From Bursaphelenchus xylophilus (lineage: Eukaryota > Nematoda > Chromadorea > Rhabditida > Aphelenchoididae): 64,000 nt of DNA. Made by a program: the position numbers and the translations under genes. Where the stretch lies: the NCBI GenBank assembly GCA_904066235.2, contig CAJFCV020000005.1:6815501-6879500 (forward strand). Reading direction: 5' to 3'. Under the pieces are notes generated by a model. The model had not been told where the DNA came from and made no database searches. It saw only the letters and a list, made by a program, of their open reading frames with translations. Below, piece after piece: positions 34,547-45,376 of this stretch (positions are counted from its first letter, which is position 1; every line of letters starts with the position of its first letter).

Positions 34547-34870
34547 ATGGCTGTCACCCTTGACCACACTCAAGTCCACACTCTGCTTCTGCTCGAGTTC
34601 AAGAAGGGTCTCAACACTCATGATGCCGTGGAGGATCTCAACAAGGCCTTCGGAAGTTCCGTGGTCACCGAGAGGACTGCTCAGAGATGGTACGAACGTT
34701 TCTCCGAGGGCGACTTTCAACTCTCCGACCACTTCCAGCACCGTCTCGATGATGAGAAGCTCCGCAAGTTGATCAAGGAGAAGCCCGGACTGGCTGCCGA
34801 GGAATACGCTAGCGAATTGGGCTTCTCTCCGGCTACTGTCCAGAAGCATCTTCTCAACTTGGGCAAGTAA
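34547..34870 (+). CDS. Stand-alone mariner-type HTH protein, domesticated
   Basis: A single exon of 107 residues. The whole protein matches the N-terminal DNA-binding half of mariner transposases and SETMAR (Mos1-type HTH, HTH_48). The first lobe is LLLLEFKKGLNTHDAVEDLN with FGSSVVTERTAQRWYERF; a spacer DFQLSDHF follows; the second lobe ends with ELGFSPATVQKHLLNLGK. The catalytic DDD domain is absent, and the protein stops cleanly with TAA. Codons are strongly optimised (CTC, AAG, GAG, TTC, TCC), unlike neighbouring genes, suggesting high expression and selection. TATA box, 5' UTR intron and downstream TTTAATAA-like sequence are in place. This is a functional host gene by all visible signs; likely a nuclear DNA-binding protein. 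Confidence 0.85.
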   Translation: MAVTLDHTQVHTLLLLEFKKGLNTHDAVEDLNKAFGSSVVTERTAQRWYERFSEGDFQLSDHFQHRLDDEKLRKLIKEKPGLAAEEYASELGFSPATVQKHLLNLGK

Positions 34871-35275
34871 TTGCATCGCCATCTGACTAATATTTGTTCA
34901 AATTTAATAATCTCCCAATCTTATTTGTTTTATCTTTTTGTACATTGTTTTGTTACGCCCGGATAAATGTGCGTCAAATAACGTTGTGATCTAAGTTCAC
35001 TAACTAGTAATATGGGGCAGGGATGTAAGGAAGCGAGGGTTGAAATGGGTAGAATAACCTGGGTTGATTGTGCAATAAGGAGGCCGTTCATCGCTTGTAG
35101 ACATCCGGAAATGGGAAACTAATAGTGAAAAAAATATTGGCTTATCCCGGATTGTTTGTTCAAGGAAAGGCCGACCTCACGAAAAAGCTAATTTGGTATA
35201 ACTTCCGCAAAGCGGCCCACTCTCGAAAATCGCCTTCGCAGCTTGCGCCCGAACAATTCCGGTTGCAAGGAATAT

Positions 35276-35330
35276 CAGGCTTAGCCTCAGGCTTAGGCTG
35301 AGCCTCAGGCTTAGGCTTAGCCTCACAAGG
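35276..35330. repeat. Interstitial TTAGGC-like patch
   Basis: Alternating CTTAGGC and its complement, reading CAGGCTTAGCCTCAGGCTTA and onward, about seven GGCTTA/TAGCC(T) units in both orientations. TTAGGC is the telomere repeat of many nematodes. The array here is degenerate and mixed in orientation, so it is not a simple telomere remnant. Confidence 0.6.
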
Positions 35331-35950
35331 GATCGGCAAAAGCGCGCATCCTGGTTTTTTCTTGAAACATATACCATTTGAAAGAGCGTAAAAAACTGGT
35401 CTAGGATCACCTTTTATTAGCTGCTATTTTTGCTCTACGCCCTAGCTAGCGAGCATTTTTTAAAAATCCCGGTTGGATTTCACGACTCTTTGCTTCTGAA
35501 CGGCTAAAAAGATTCAATAATTACTTTTCATATGTCCCATACGTACCTATGACGTCCAACGCTTCACCCTATGCCAAAGAATACACACTTTTTTCCGACC
35601 TTGAGATACCCAAGTCCATGTTCACAATGTGTGATCACGCGATCTTTTAGGTCGTGTAACCCAATGCAACATAGCGGGTAGAAAACATGTAAACCGTTTT
35701 CAGACTCAATTTTCACGTACTTTCCGTTACTGGGCTTAATTCGTAAAAATCTGAAAGTCGTTGAAAGTTCAAGCCATAGAAGATACCCACTTCGAGGGCA
35801 AGTACTACAAATTCGAAAGAATTTAAGAAATCTCCGTTTTTTCTTAAAAAAATTACTCCGATTATACCACAAATGTCTATACGACACTCAAACACTATTT
35901 CCAGGCCTTATTTGGTTTGCAATAAAAAGAAAATCAAAAAAATCAAAAGG

Positions 35951-36006
35951 GGTTTCGAACCCGATTCGCAGGTTCGCCTCGTTCAGCGCCTTACCCCACT
36001 AGGCCA
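35951..36006 (-). other. Degenerate tRNA-like unit in fold-back 4
   Basis: On the minus strand an A box TGGCCTAGTGG (36006-35996) and B box GGTTCGAAACC (35961-35951) are 35 bp apart. T-stem pairs fail beyond the first three positions and no acceptor stem forms, so it is not scored as a tRNA. It starts GCTTCGGTGGC, close to the GCTTCGGTAGC of the unit in fold-back 2. Confidence 0.5.
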
Positions 36007-36472
36007 CCGAAGCACTGCTGCGCTGTGCTTTGGAAATCGTTCGGATTTGTTTCCTCGGAAAAAGGGTGAGATAAGCCTAGAACTAAAGAATGCTAGCTAG
36101 CGAAGACGTAGAGAAAAAATAGCAGCAAATAAAATGTTATCCTAGACCAGTTTTTTACGCTCTTTCAAATGGTACATGTTTCAAGAAAAAACCAGGATGC
36201 GCGCTTTTGCCGATCCCTTGTCAGGCTTAGGCTGTTTCCTATTTTGTTCGCAGTCTGCAGGGAAACCAGGGCGCAAGCTGCTAGTGCGGAAAAATTTTCT
36301 TTTTTGAGAGTGGGCCGCTTTCCGGAAGTTTTTCCGCTAATTTAGTGTCCTTTTCAAAATCAGTGTAATTTCTTCACTTTTATAATCAACCACTTGCTAT
36401 TAAGTTAACAAATAATATTTAAACGGTCAACAAGACATCAAAAGGTATAAAACAAGGTCACGATCAACTGCT

Positions 36473-39400
36473 TCATCCATAATTAGGGGCCTTTTCAAGA
36501 CGCTCAAAATCGACTTCATCAAAAATAATATTGGTTTCTGTCTGTTCTTTGGGATGCTTGGCACCCGAGCTGGTTGGAGCTGGCTGTTCTTCTTTTTTCT
36601 CTTCTTCTTTCTCTTCCTCCACCTAAAATAACATGATTTACTATCAAATTCTGCATAAGCTATATTCATTAGTGATCCCTTACCTCCATTTCCTCTTGTT
36701 TTTTCTGTTCCGCCAGTTTCGCTTCGTATTTCCCTTGAAGAAGCTCCAGATTGGCCTTGTAGAACTCGGCGACGAATTTGGCCATGTGGACAGTATCACT
36801 GATTTCGATTACTCGGAGCCCTGGCTTGGTATCTGCACTTCGCGTGGTCTCTTCGTACGACTCTGATGGGAATAAGCAGAGGTTCGACGGCCTTTCTTCA
36901 AGCTGAAAAAAAAGATAAATAATAAAAACACACTAACGATGACATTAAATTATAATTTAAAATCACCTTCTTAAAGACCGGTTTTAACTCCAAGCATCTG
37001 TTGAAGAGCGTCTTCCTTCCCAAGATGTACAAACCAAGTCTTGCTCGAGACATTGCGACCACAAGACGTCTGATATCCCTCAAATGACCAATATTCCTGG
37101 TTCTGACCAAGGATAAGATCACGTAATCATTCTGTTGTCCTTGGTACTTATCAACTGTAGAGATGATATGAGGCATTCCCAGTAGAGGGTTTTCTTTACA
37201 TCGGCGATCGAAGATATCAAGCAGAAGAGATCGCTGGCCGTTGTAAGTAGTGAGGATGGTGATCTTCTCGGCTGGATAACCCAAGATCCGCATGTAAATG
37301 TAAATGTGAGCAGCGTATTCAGCTTCGCCGAGGTTCTGAAATAGCAAAATTTGGTAATCGCATTCGTATATCGGTGATAAACTTCTATGGAAAAATTACA
37401 ACTCTCAATCCTTACCTGATAAAAGTACGCTGAAGGTGTTGTTTCTCCAACACCATTAAAATCTGGAACATCAATGAACTGGTAGGTAAACTGGAATCCT
37501 GGATTGCACTTGATGAATAACTCATCCTTTTGAACGTGAGGGAGATTTCCCAAAGCCTTGTAGCGCCAATTGTACAGCTCTGCAATCTCCGGTCGAGCAC
37601 GCCCTTGAGCATCCAACTGAACATTGGGGACACCCAGCCTGATGAATCTGGCAAACAGAGACTGTTCCATATTACTGTACTTCTGGTAGGCTGGGTTCTG
37701 AACAACTGGAGGAAGTTGATGATGATCTCCGATCATGATCCACCGCTTCAATCGATTGATTCCATCGTCAGATTCTTGCAGTAGAAGGGGAATAAAAGTC
37801 TCGACTTCGAGGATCTGAGCAGCCTCCTCCATTAGGATATTATCATAGTGGAATCCGAGCTCAACAAGATCCTTTCGTTTAAGGGCGGCGTGAGTACAGG
37901 TCATGGCGATAATTTTGGCTTCACGAGTGAGCAAATAATCCGCTCTTTCTTTGCCTAAAAAGAATTGGAATAAAAAATCGATCAATTTTCATAAAGTCGG
38001 GGCCCGCTGCGCGCCCCCTCTACATTAAAGGCTTCTGACCGTTTCCTCTTAACTTTAACTTTTTCAACTTTTTTTTTGCTCTTTGTCTTTTCTGTCTCTC
38101 TGTGACACCCGAATGACATTTTTTTAGTCGATAAAATTATCGACCGGTAAACGCCGAAAAATCGAATTTTTGACTTTATTTTTGGAGCTATGCTGCCGAT
38201 TTTTTTTTCAGAATACGCAAAATTCAATTCTACACCTGAATATGGTACTCGTTTTTTCACTATAGTTGGAGTGTCATTTTGAAAATTGCGAAAAACCGAC
38301 TTTTTCAAAAAATGACCCTTTTTGCGGCGGTCAGTGCTCCCGTCTTTCTGATTTTTGCGAGGTCCACAGCTCCCGAATCACGTATCCTCACCTGAAATTT
38401 ACTCTCAAAAAGTTTTGGCCGTTTTCATCGCGACTTCGCACCGTCACGAACAAAACACTTGATTTTGGTACCTGTTCGAAAAAAGTTTTTCGCGTTTTTC
38501 TCAAAATTTTTCGCCTATTAAAAAAAAGTTTTCTTCATGCACCCTGGCTCATTTTTGAAGGAGAGTTTATATTTCACAATTTTTTTTCCAGAAAATTTGC
38601 ATATTCATGATGTCCGGATTTCAGAGTGAAAAACCCGAATTTGCATATCTCGGGAACTAGGACCTTAATCAAAAATCGCTGCCATGGAAAGTTGCGGAGC
38701 ATTTTTTGGAAGCGGCTGAAGTGGTTTTCGGACCGCAGGTTACAGCCCCAGGTTCTAAACAATTCGCGATGTGATTTTTCGACATAATCAAAAATATCTC
38801 GCGAGCGAAGCGAGCGCCGAGTACCATTCCTTCTTTATTTTGCATTGTTTTTGATACCAAGCAACTCCCTAACTGACTATTTTTTACTATCTTTACTCTC
38901 CGGGATACTGTATTTTTATTTCCTCAGGCATTGTGCATAAATGACGGAAATTCGAAATTCTGTTTACAGATTCAGAATCAGCATGAAAAACTACACCATA
39001 AACTGGTATCATTTGTCCCATATCTCACAAATTTGTTTCGGCATACTGTAGGTTACGGTAGTTTTCGCGCCAAAAACCGGTTTTTTGCCATTTTCTCAGC
39101 GTAGACGCAATCGCGCCGGTCAAAATTCACAGGACTGGTAGTACTCGCCATTACACGTCTTCCAGGCTGTATTTCACGGTTTTAGGTCTGTCGCTTCGCG
39201 AGAGATTACTGTAACAAGGGGGTTGACTTTAAGCTACAGTATCTCGGTCAATTTTGATCGTATCGACCCGCCTCAAAAAGCACTCTACTGAGTTTAAATA
39301 GCTATTCAAAAGATTAGTTGACACGTTTCCGCCATTTCTTGAAACCGGGTTACTGTAACATCGTAAACATACAAAGTACCGTAACTTTTGAACGAGTAGA

Positions 39401-42400
39401 GATACGAAGACGGGACCTGGCTCAATCGTTCGGAAATTGAAAACTCGATCAGGATGCGTGCGCAGCGACAAAGCCAAAATTCGCGCAGCGACAAAGCCAA
39501 AATTGGGATTCGCACTGTGCAAATTGAGAAAAAGCCTAGCTCACAGGGTAAAATGCAGAGTGCACGGTGCGTCTGGGGGGAAAGTGGGAAAATCAAAAGG
39601 GGGGTGCCTGGGAAAACGTTCGGAGGGTGTTTTTCGCACTGTGCAAAACGAAAAAAAGCCTACGAACGTAGGCTTTTTTGTTGATTGCACTGTGCAAATT
39701 TTTCCAAATTTCAGGTTTCGAAGGGGAGTGTCTGCAAAATATTTTGCGACACTCCGCCAACAAATTTCGCACGGTGCAAATTGGGAAAGGCTTCGTTTGG
39801 CAAGATTGCACTGTGCAAACCGTGTCGCAACGTGGAAAAAGGGGCGTGGCAAAAGTTGATTTTGCATTTTCGTGAGAGAGCAAAAATTTCTCTAGCTTTC
39901 TCGTCGATTTCGGGTCCCAGCATTTTTCCGAGGGCGATATCGGTTGGGTTCGCGCGGGTTCGAAATTTTTTTATTTTTTCCGGGTTTTCGCGAGTGCACT
40001 GTGCGGTGAAAAGGTGCACTATGAGTTGATAAGGTGCACTGCACAGTGCTTAGCGCATAGGCTTAGTTTGCTTAGCCGCTTAGGCTGCTTAGGCTTAGCT
40101 GCTTAGGCTAATTTGGTGGCGCTTTGCGCGCACACCCGCGTTGGGAATGTAGGCTGACGAGTCGCGTAGCGACGTAGTCAGGCTACATCCCAACGCAGCT
40201 TGTCATCAACTATACAAGTCCGTTCGTAAAGTCGCTGGAATGATTTCGGCGACATGCACTCTGCAAAAACACTTTACAATTTTTGAACTTTTTGCACCGT
40301 GCAATAGGTTTTTTCGGGTTGTCGCTCGCACCCTGAGCTTTTCCTGCACAGTGCACGTCGCCGAAACCATTCCAGCGACTTTGCGAACGGGTACCATTAT
40401 CTAAATTCAATCTTACCATTCCTCAGCAATTCGAATGCCCTGAATTCGTCCAACTTTGAGAATATTCTCCTAATGAATTCCCAGCATGCATTGGCCTTCT
40501 CCAGATCTTCATCGAAGCTCTCTGCCTTGAATAATTCCCTTTCTCCCTCCACAAAGTACTTGGTGAATGGAAATTTATTCTTCACAAAGTCATTGGTTTT
40601 CTCGGTGACTCCTTCAACTTCTTCCAGGAAATTTTCCCATGTCCTTGTTACAGTGTATCTGAAGAAGTATCCAGCATTTTCACAAGAGCTCTCGACTTCT
40701 CCAGGTTCATTCAAAGATAATCTGAGTCGGGCGACTTGTTTCAGCAGTTGTATTCTCTCATTCAAAACATAGTTGACTCTTCCCCCTCTGCTGAAGTCTT
40801 TGGTGGTTTCCAATTCTTCTTCTCCATGACCAAGACGAAGTAAATGTCTTTCATCAATATCCAGTGCCATAATCTTTTCGAACAGCTGATTTAGAGCCTG
40901 GTTGGAATGGGTGACAATCAAAGTTCTCTCCTCCGGCCAATTATGGTAGATATTGGAGATGATCTGGACAGCCACATCGGTCTTTCCTGTTCCTGGAGGT
41001 CCAACCACCATTGTCAGACCTGGCTCCATTCCCGATTTGATGGCCTCTACTTGGGCGGGAGTAAACGGCACTGAATTCTTCCTTGTCTCAATCTTCAATT
41101 CCTTTTGAACTGGATCCACAGCTTCGGCTTCAACGAAAATCGACGTGTCTGGGTGCTCCTTATCGTGCTGAGGATTAAGCTCATTAAAGGTCAATTTGAA
41201 TGGAGGTTGAGTTACTCCTTCCGCAATCTTTAATTCTTCCCCTTCGAAACTTTTCTTCAGATGATCCATATCCAGGAAAGTGTCGTTAAAGTTGAGAGTT
41301 GTGACTGAATTCGGTAATTTTTTGTAGTTAGCCGCATCGGGTTCTCCATACCCAAGCAAAACATCATGAATCCAATCGGGGACAACGCATTCCGTGTTCA
41401 AAAGTTGTCTGATTGTGGCTAGGACAGCTTTGAAGTTATTGGATTTGGCGTCTCTCCTGATCATCAAATTGAATTTGAAGTAGATCTCGGTCTTATCCGT
41501 GTCTGCTTTGTATTGATTTGGGTCCAATCGAACGCGGAAGGTTCTTGAATCGCCATGGAGAGACCTGAGAAGCTGCATATTCTGCTCGTCGATGACTTCT
41601 TTATCATTGTTGAGAATTCCTTCAACCTCACATCCGCGGACGGTCTCAATCTTAAAAAAAGAGGCGATTACAGCTACAATATAAACATCATTTACAAAAC
41701 TCTGTAAAATTGTTAACGAACTGCACTGTGCATGTCAACTCTTACCCTAAACTGTTCCTTGAATGGCTTTCTAATATCGTATCTCGTTCCCAGGGGGGCA
41801 ATCGGAACCACCGTGACCAAGAAGAGCACATCGTTCCTTCTCATTCCCTCCCATTCTTTTCGAAGATCAGTTCTTTTCGGCAGATTAACAGTAACATCGG
41901 CCTTGACTTCTGATGGGCAATCCTGCCCCACAAATGGTTTCCCAACATGAACAATCCTTGTAGTTGTCACTGGGATTCCCATTCTCGCCCATCCTCCCCA
42001 CACCACATTGTCCAACATTTCATGTTTATAGGGTCGCATCCTGAAGAGAGCATCCTCGAGATCAGATCTGATCTCGTAAGTTGACTCCATTTGGAATAAA
42101 TTAAAATTTCTGAGGAGATAATCATGAAGGGTCAAGAATTGAAGGTTCAATCGATTAAGAGGAAGGACGCTTTCCCCATTATACTCGTCATAAGGGACTA
42201 AATTCTCATCCCAGATAACTTGTTCATTTGGATATAAGGGTTGCGAATTGATCTTGTCCAGTTGCGAGATGGGTCTGACCGTGTGGAATATCTAAAAATC
42301 GAAGAATTAAATTCCGTAAAATGAAGACTTACAATAATTTCTCGTAAGTAGATGGCATCATTTAATCGTTCATCTTCATTTTCTTCCGGACTTCCAATCA

Positions 42401-43796
42401 AATCCATCTCATAAGCCATTTTGTAAAGTTCGTCTTTTCTAAAACCAAAATTAAACAGACAAAGAATAACGTACGTGTATTTCTTCAAAACTTTCTCCAA
42501 AAACACTCTGTTATCGACATTTCCAACATTAAGCAGAGCAAAATCCGAAGACTTCTCCTTGAAATATCGAAAGGCGACTACTTGAAGTTTGTTCACAAAA
42601 TCATAATGGTTCTTCTGAATCTCAGCTAACGACAATGGATATCCACTCAAATTCTCAACCTCAAACTTTGCGTAGAACAAGAATAATCTCATCAATTTGA
42701 AGAATAAGGTACCGGGTTCGGAGAGATAAAACTGGGAATTGGTAGCATGAATGATGCATTGAGAGTAGATTATTAGAGCATGGAGGAAACGACGAGTAGT
42801 CAACTGACATTCGAGATCAATAAGGAGCAGAGCAAATTTCTCACAGTACATTGCAGCATCAGGATCGAATGCTAAAAAAAATAACAATAATATTAGGTCT
42901 GAACCTACTGATATTTTCATCGTCCAATTCGGTGATTATCAACTTAAACTGTTTGATCAACTTCCATATCACAGTGGCGTAGAAATCGTTTTCTGATTTC
43001 TTTTCCTCAGGCATTGACTCAAATGCCCTTGTCAGCTTATTCCAATATTTTCGCAATTTTGGACTTGATCCCAACAACTTTTCTCGATACTTCTAAACAA
43101 AATAATAGTGTAACATGAAAGCACTACCTTTCCAAGACATTGCCAACATGCAAGTGATGCCAATTTGACGGCTTCATTTCTAACACAATCAACTTCCAAG
43201 GAGTTTACACAATGCGAAATAAATGTGATAAGGGTGTTTTGCTCAAGGAATGGTAGGCTGTTCTGCAGAGAATACTCCAATACCCTTCGGAAGAATCCGG
43301 AGAAATTCTCGGAAGCTTCCACAATACACTGAAAGTCGGAAGATTACGTGCATATTTTTTTGGTATCTAAAAAAGATAAGCCGAATGAAAGTTCTTACCT
43401 TCCATGCGTTAACTCGTTCTCTAAACTTGGCATTGATGAGCACTACAATTGACAGAATATGAGCCTTTGACGACTTCTCAACATCCAAATGAGGCCATAA
43501 ATATTCTTCCAAATACTGCGAGAACTCCAATTTGTTGACCACTTTCACATTAAAGGAGCTCAGAATCAATTCCACATATATCTGTTCAACCACACTGCTG
43601 TTGAACTCATAGTTCCATTGATTTCGAGACCACTAAACAATAAATCGAGCAGAATTTTACTTACTTCATCCAGATTCAAGCCTTTCGACACATCTATCTT
43701 CGGTTTCTTGACTTTGTTTCGAGAAGAAGAGGAAGGAGACGCCTTTGGGACTGATGCTGTTTCCGTGGATTTACGTCCTGACCGTGTTCTGGCCAT
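36473..43796 (-). CDS. AQR: Intron-binding protein Aquarius (EMB-4), RNA helicase
   Basis: Twelve exons (minus): 43796-43665, 43632-43399, 43328-43128, 43092-42909, 42871-42475, 42438-42333, 42291-41746, 41650-40417, 37954-37416, 37335-36967, 36902-36684, 36622-36473. Total 1436 residues (human AQR 1485). N-terminal ARM-like region [20 protein letters not shown]; middle domain [19 protein letters not shown] and VRLDPNQY. The SF1 (Upf1-like) helicase core has Walker [13 protein letters not shown], motif Ia [14 protein letters not shown], motif [27 protein letters not shown], and C-terminal [12 protein letters not shown]. Aquarius binds introns in the spliceosome and, in worms, links splicing to small-RNA pathways. 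Intron 8 is 2.46 kb and packed with repeats; the rest are short. The acidic C-terminal tail is shorter than in vertebrates. Confidence 0.95.
39460..39504. repeat. Two-copy 23 bp tandem repeat
   Basis: GCGCAGCGACAAAGCCAAAA occurs twice in direct tandem within Aquarius intron 8, period 23. Confidence 0.85.
40055..40112. repeat. TTAGGC-like patch in Aquarius intron
   Basis: Reads AGGCTTAGTTTGCTTAGCCG and continues with CTTAGGCTG and GCTTAGGCTTAGCTG units, about six degenerate copies. It resembles the patch at 35276-35330 in the nearby fold-back element. Confidence 0.6.
40137..40196. repeat. Perfect-ended 60 bp hairpin
   Basis: Arms GCGTTGGGAATGTAGGCTGA and the near-complement GTCAGGCTACATCCCAACGC surround GTCGCGTAGCGAC, which is itself palindromic. 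The structure would fold into a stable stem. It lies directly between the TTAGGC-like patch and the MITE. Confidence 0.75.
40213..40394. mobile_element. MITE-like element with 40 bp terminal inverted repeats
   Basis: Left end CCGTTCGTAAAGTCGCTGGA (near 40219) is complementary to the right end CCAGCGACTTTGCGAACGG (near 40372-40390). Matching extends inward through TTTCGGCGACATGCAC. The inner 95 bp contain TGCACCGTGCA. Length about 180 bp and no coding capacity, as for a MITE. The target duplication is unclear. Confidence 0.8.
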
Positions 43797-44021
43797 CGTA
43801 AAACAATAAGGCCTTCAACAAAAAAGGAAAATTGTGAAACTTTCGCGCTTTCTTATTGCGATACGCCATAATGCCAAAGACGCGAAAAATTCAAATAATT
43901 TTTATTTTCCCAAAGAATTTTTTATTCGATCGAATATTCTCGGAAAAACGTGAGGTATAAATTTATACGGAGCTTGTTAAAAGTAACTGATTGTTGTTTT
44001 CTTGATTATATTATCTCTACG
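43797..44021. promoter_or_regulatory. Shared 225 bp divergent promoter region
   Basis: The Aquarius start (43796, minus) and the next gene start (44022, plus) are 225 bp apart, head to head. The interval is AT-rich and holds no other gene. Both directions must be driven from here; I see no clear TATA box. Confidence 0.6.
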
Positions 44022-45095
44022 ATGCCGGATGTGGATTACACGATCAAGAACGCCCTGGAAAATGCGAATCATGTGGGAAAAGTGAACGTTGTCGCGCGTG
44101 AAGTCCATAGAATACTCCTATTCTCACCGATTTTGATGTCGTTTCAAGATCTTAAACGTCAATTATACGAAGAGTTTGGTGTGGATGCAGATTGCGTTGG
44201 CGTGAGACTTGGGTACAAAGACTTTGAGATGTTCTGCCGGCATAATTTGGCGATGAAAAACGTCATTGAGTCAATTAACAACGAAATGATAACACCGATA
44301 GTCCAAGAATGTATGAAGGCCGTAGTAGATCAGATACGACAATCTCACGAGGAAAGGGAAGAAGAAAGGAAAAAGAAGTCAAAGTAAGTTGAATACTTTT
44401 ACTTTATTTGTTGTCTTTTAGTCCTCGCTGGAAAGTGAAGATGGATGAGGAGCTGGATTGGTTCCAGAAAAAAGGGTTTTATCCTTCAGACGACGAACTT
44501 GATGTAAGTATCCAATCTGCCAACTGGTTGGACAAATTAAAGCAGCAATTATTTTGTTTTAGGCCCGGCACAAGATAGTTCTCGCGTTATGGGAGTATAT
44601 GAAACGAACGCGCCGGAATAAATGTAGTCATGGAGATATGAATAAATTTCTAGAGGAGTTATTCAAGCTACGTCTAAATGCAGCTGTAAGTTTTTTTTTG
44701 ACATTTATGAATTGTTTTGATTTTAGTTACACAAGGTGTTTGTCGTAAGGGATAAATCAAATAGGACAGCCAAACTTCCTGATCTCCAAACGGCCATGCA
44801 ATTTGAGCTTGAATATCAAGGAGCGAGAGATGCCGGGACGATATTCTTTAAGTTCAATTCGCATGTTCTCAATTCCAACTATGAACCCAGTAAGTAGTTG
44901 TCAGTTTTAGATGAGAATGGTTCTGAACTCCGCTAGCGTGTCTTTTAATAGACTAATTCAATGTTTTCAGATCTCCAGTTAATTGAGCATTATTATGACA
45001 CCATTCGGAGGCATCGAATGGAATATGAAGCCAAGAAAGCGGCCGAAGCGATGAAAGCCGAGCCAAAAACGACGTCAAGTATTGAGTGGGATTAG
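44022..45095 (+). CDS. Unassigned protein, possible LOTUS-like fold
   Basis: Exons 44022-44383, 44422-44503, 44563-44685, 44727-44889 and 44971-45095 give 284 residues. I chose ATG 44022 as the first in-frame ATG; the frame extends upstream only through non-ATG codons. Residues about 20-75 (VVAREVHRILLFSPILMSFQ, LKRQLYEEFGVDADCVGVRL, GYKDFEMFCRH) resemble the winged-helix LOTUS/OST-HTH pattern seen in germline RNA regulators, but I am not certain. A basic, Glu/Lys-rich helix follows (HEEREEERKKKSK). The C-terminal half (LPDLQTAMQFELEYQGARDA, GTIFFKFNSHVL) is not recognised. Divergent partner of Aquarius; shared promoter suggests co-expression. Confidence 0.6.
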
Positions 45096-45376
45096 ATTGA
45101 TTTTTATATGTACATAATTCGTTGAAACTTACCTCATTTCATAGCGGTGTTACTTTTTTTAACTGAAATCTTGAGCTTAAAAAAATACATGACGGACTTT
45201 TTTGATTGTTGGCTTAGTTGATCACTGCGGAGTCAGCCTATTTCCTCACCGAAAAGTCGCTCTATGTCAAAAGGATTTGAATAAATTTGGATCTCTGGAA
45301 AAGTCCTTCGATCTTTTGTCTCTTTGCGAAAGACAATTGTAAAACGAGTGCCAGAGGCGTAGAACGTGTGTCAAAG

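Larger units (their letters stand above)
35187..36345. mobile_element. Fold-back element 4 with internal tRNA-like unit
   Basis: Arms at about 35187-35460 and about 36080-36345 are reverse complements. Outer ends: AAAGCGGCCCACTCTC and GAGAGTGGGCCGCTTT. Shared inner blocks include GGGATCGGCAAAAGCGCGCA with CCAGGATGCGCGCTTTTGCC, and GCGTAAAAAACTGGTCTAGG with its complement. The left arm carries a TTAGGC-rich patch that the right arm has only in part. The 620 bp spacer contains a degenerate minus-strand tRNA-like unit. No transposase frame. It fills the gap between the HTH gene and the 3' end of Aquarius. Confidence 0.83.
39510..40356. repeat. Cluster of TGCACTGTGCA pseudo-palindromes
   Basis: About twelve full or near matches to TGCAC(T/A)GTGCA lie within 850 bp: near 39511, 39561, 39635, 39686, 39768, 39807, 39994, 40014, 40035, 40255, 40293 and 40345. 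Single copies lie at 579, 41722, 59451 and near 63888. Several are followed by AAATT or AAAAC. The spacing is irregular, so this is not a tandem array. They could be protein-binding palindromes or the ends of decayed small elements. Confidence 0.75.
37955..40416. repeat. Repeat-filled Aquarius intron 8
   Basis: The intron separates the ELLRNG and [14 protein letters not shown] parts of the helicase. It is about 30 times longer than typical introns here and contains dispersed repeats, a palindromic motif cluster, TTAGGC-like patches, a hairpin and a MITE, listed separately. Poly-T/A and GCGAAGCGAGCG-type repeat text marks 38000-39300. No transposase-like frame. Confidence 0.7.

Noticed and set aside
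35951..36006. Functional tRNA on the minus strand
   Set aside because: A and B boxes are present but acceptor and T stems do not pair, and no proper anticodon arm forms.
39437..40029. Overlapping 100-140 codon frames in the Aquarius intron
   Set aside because: They consist of repeat sequence read in several frames on both strands.
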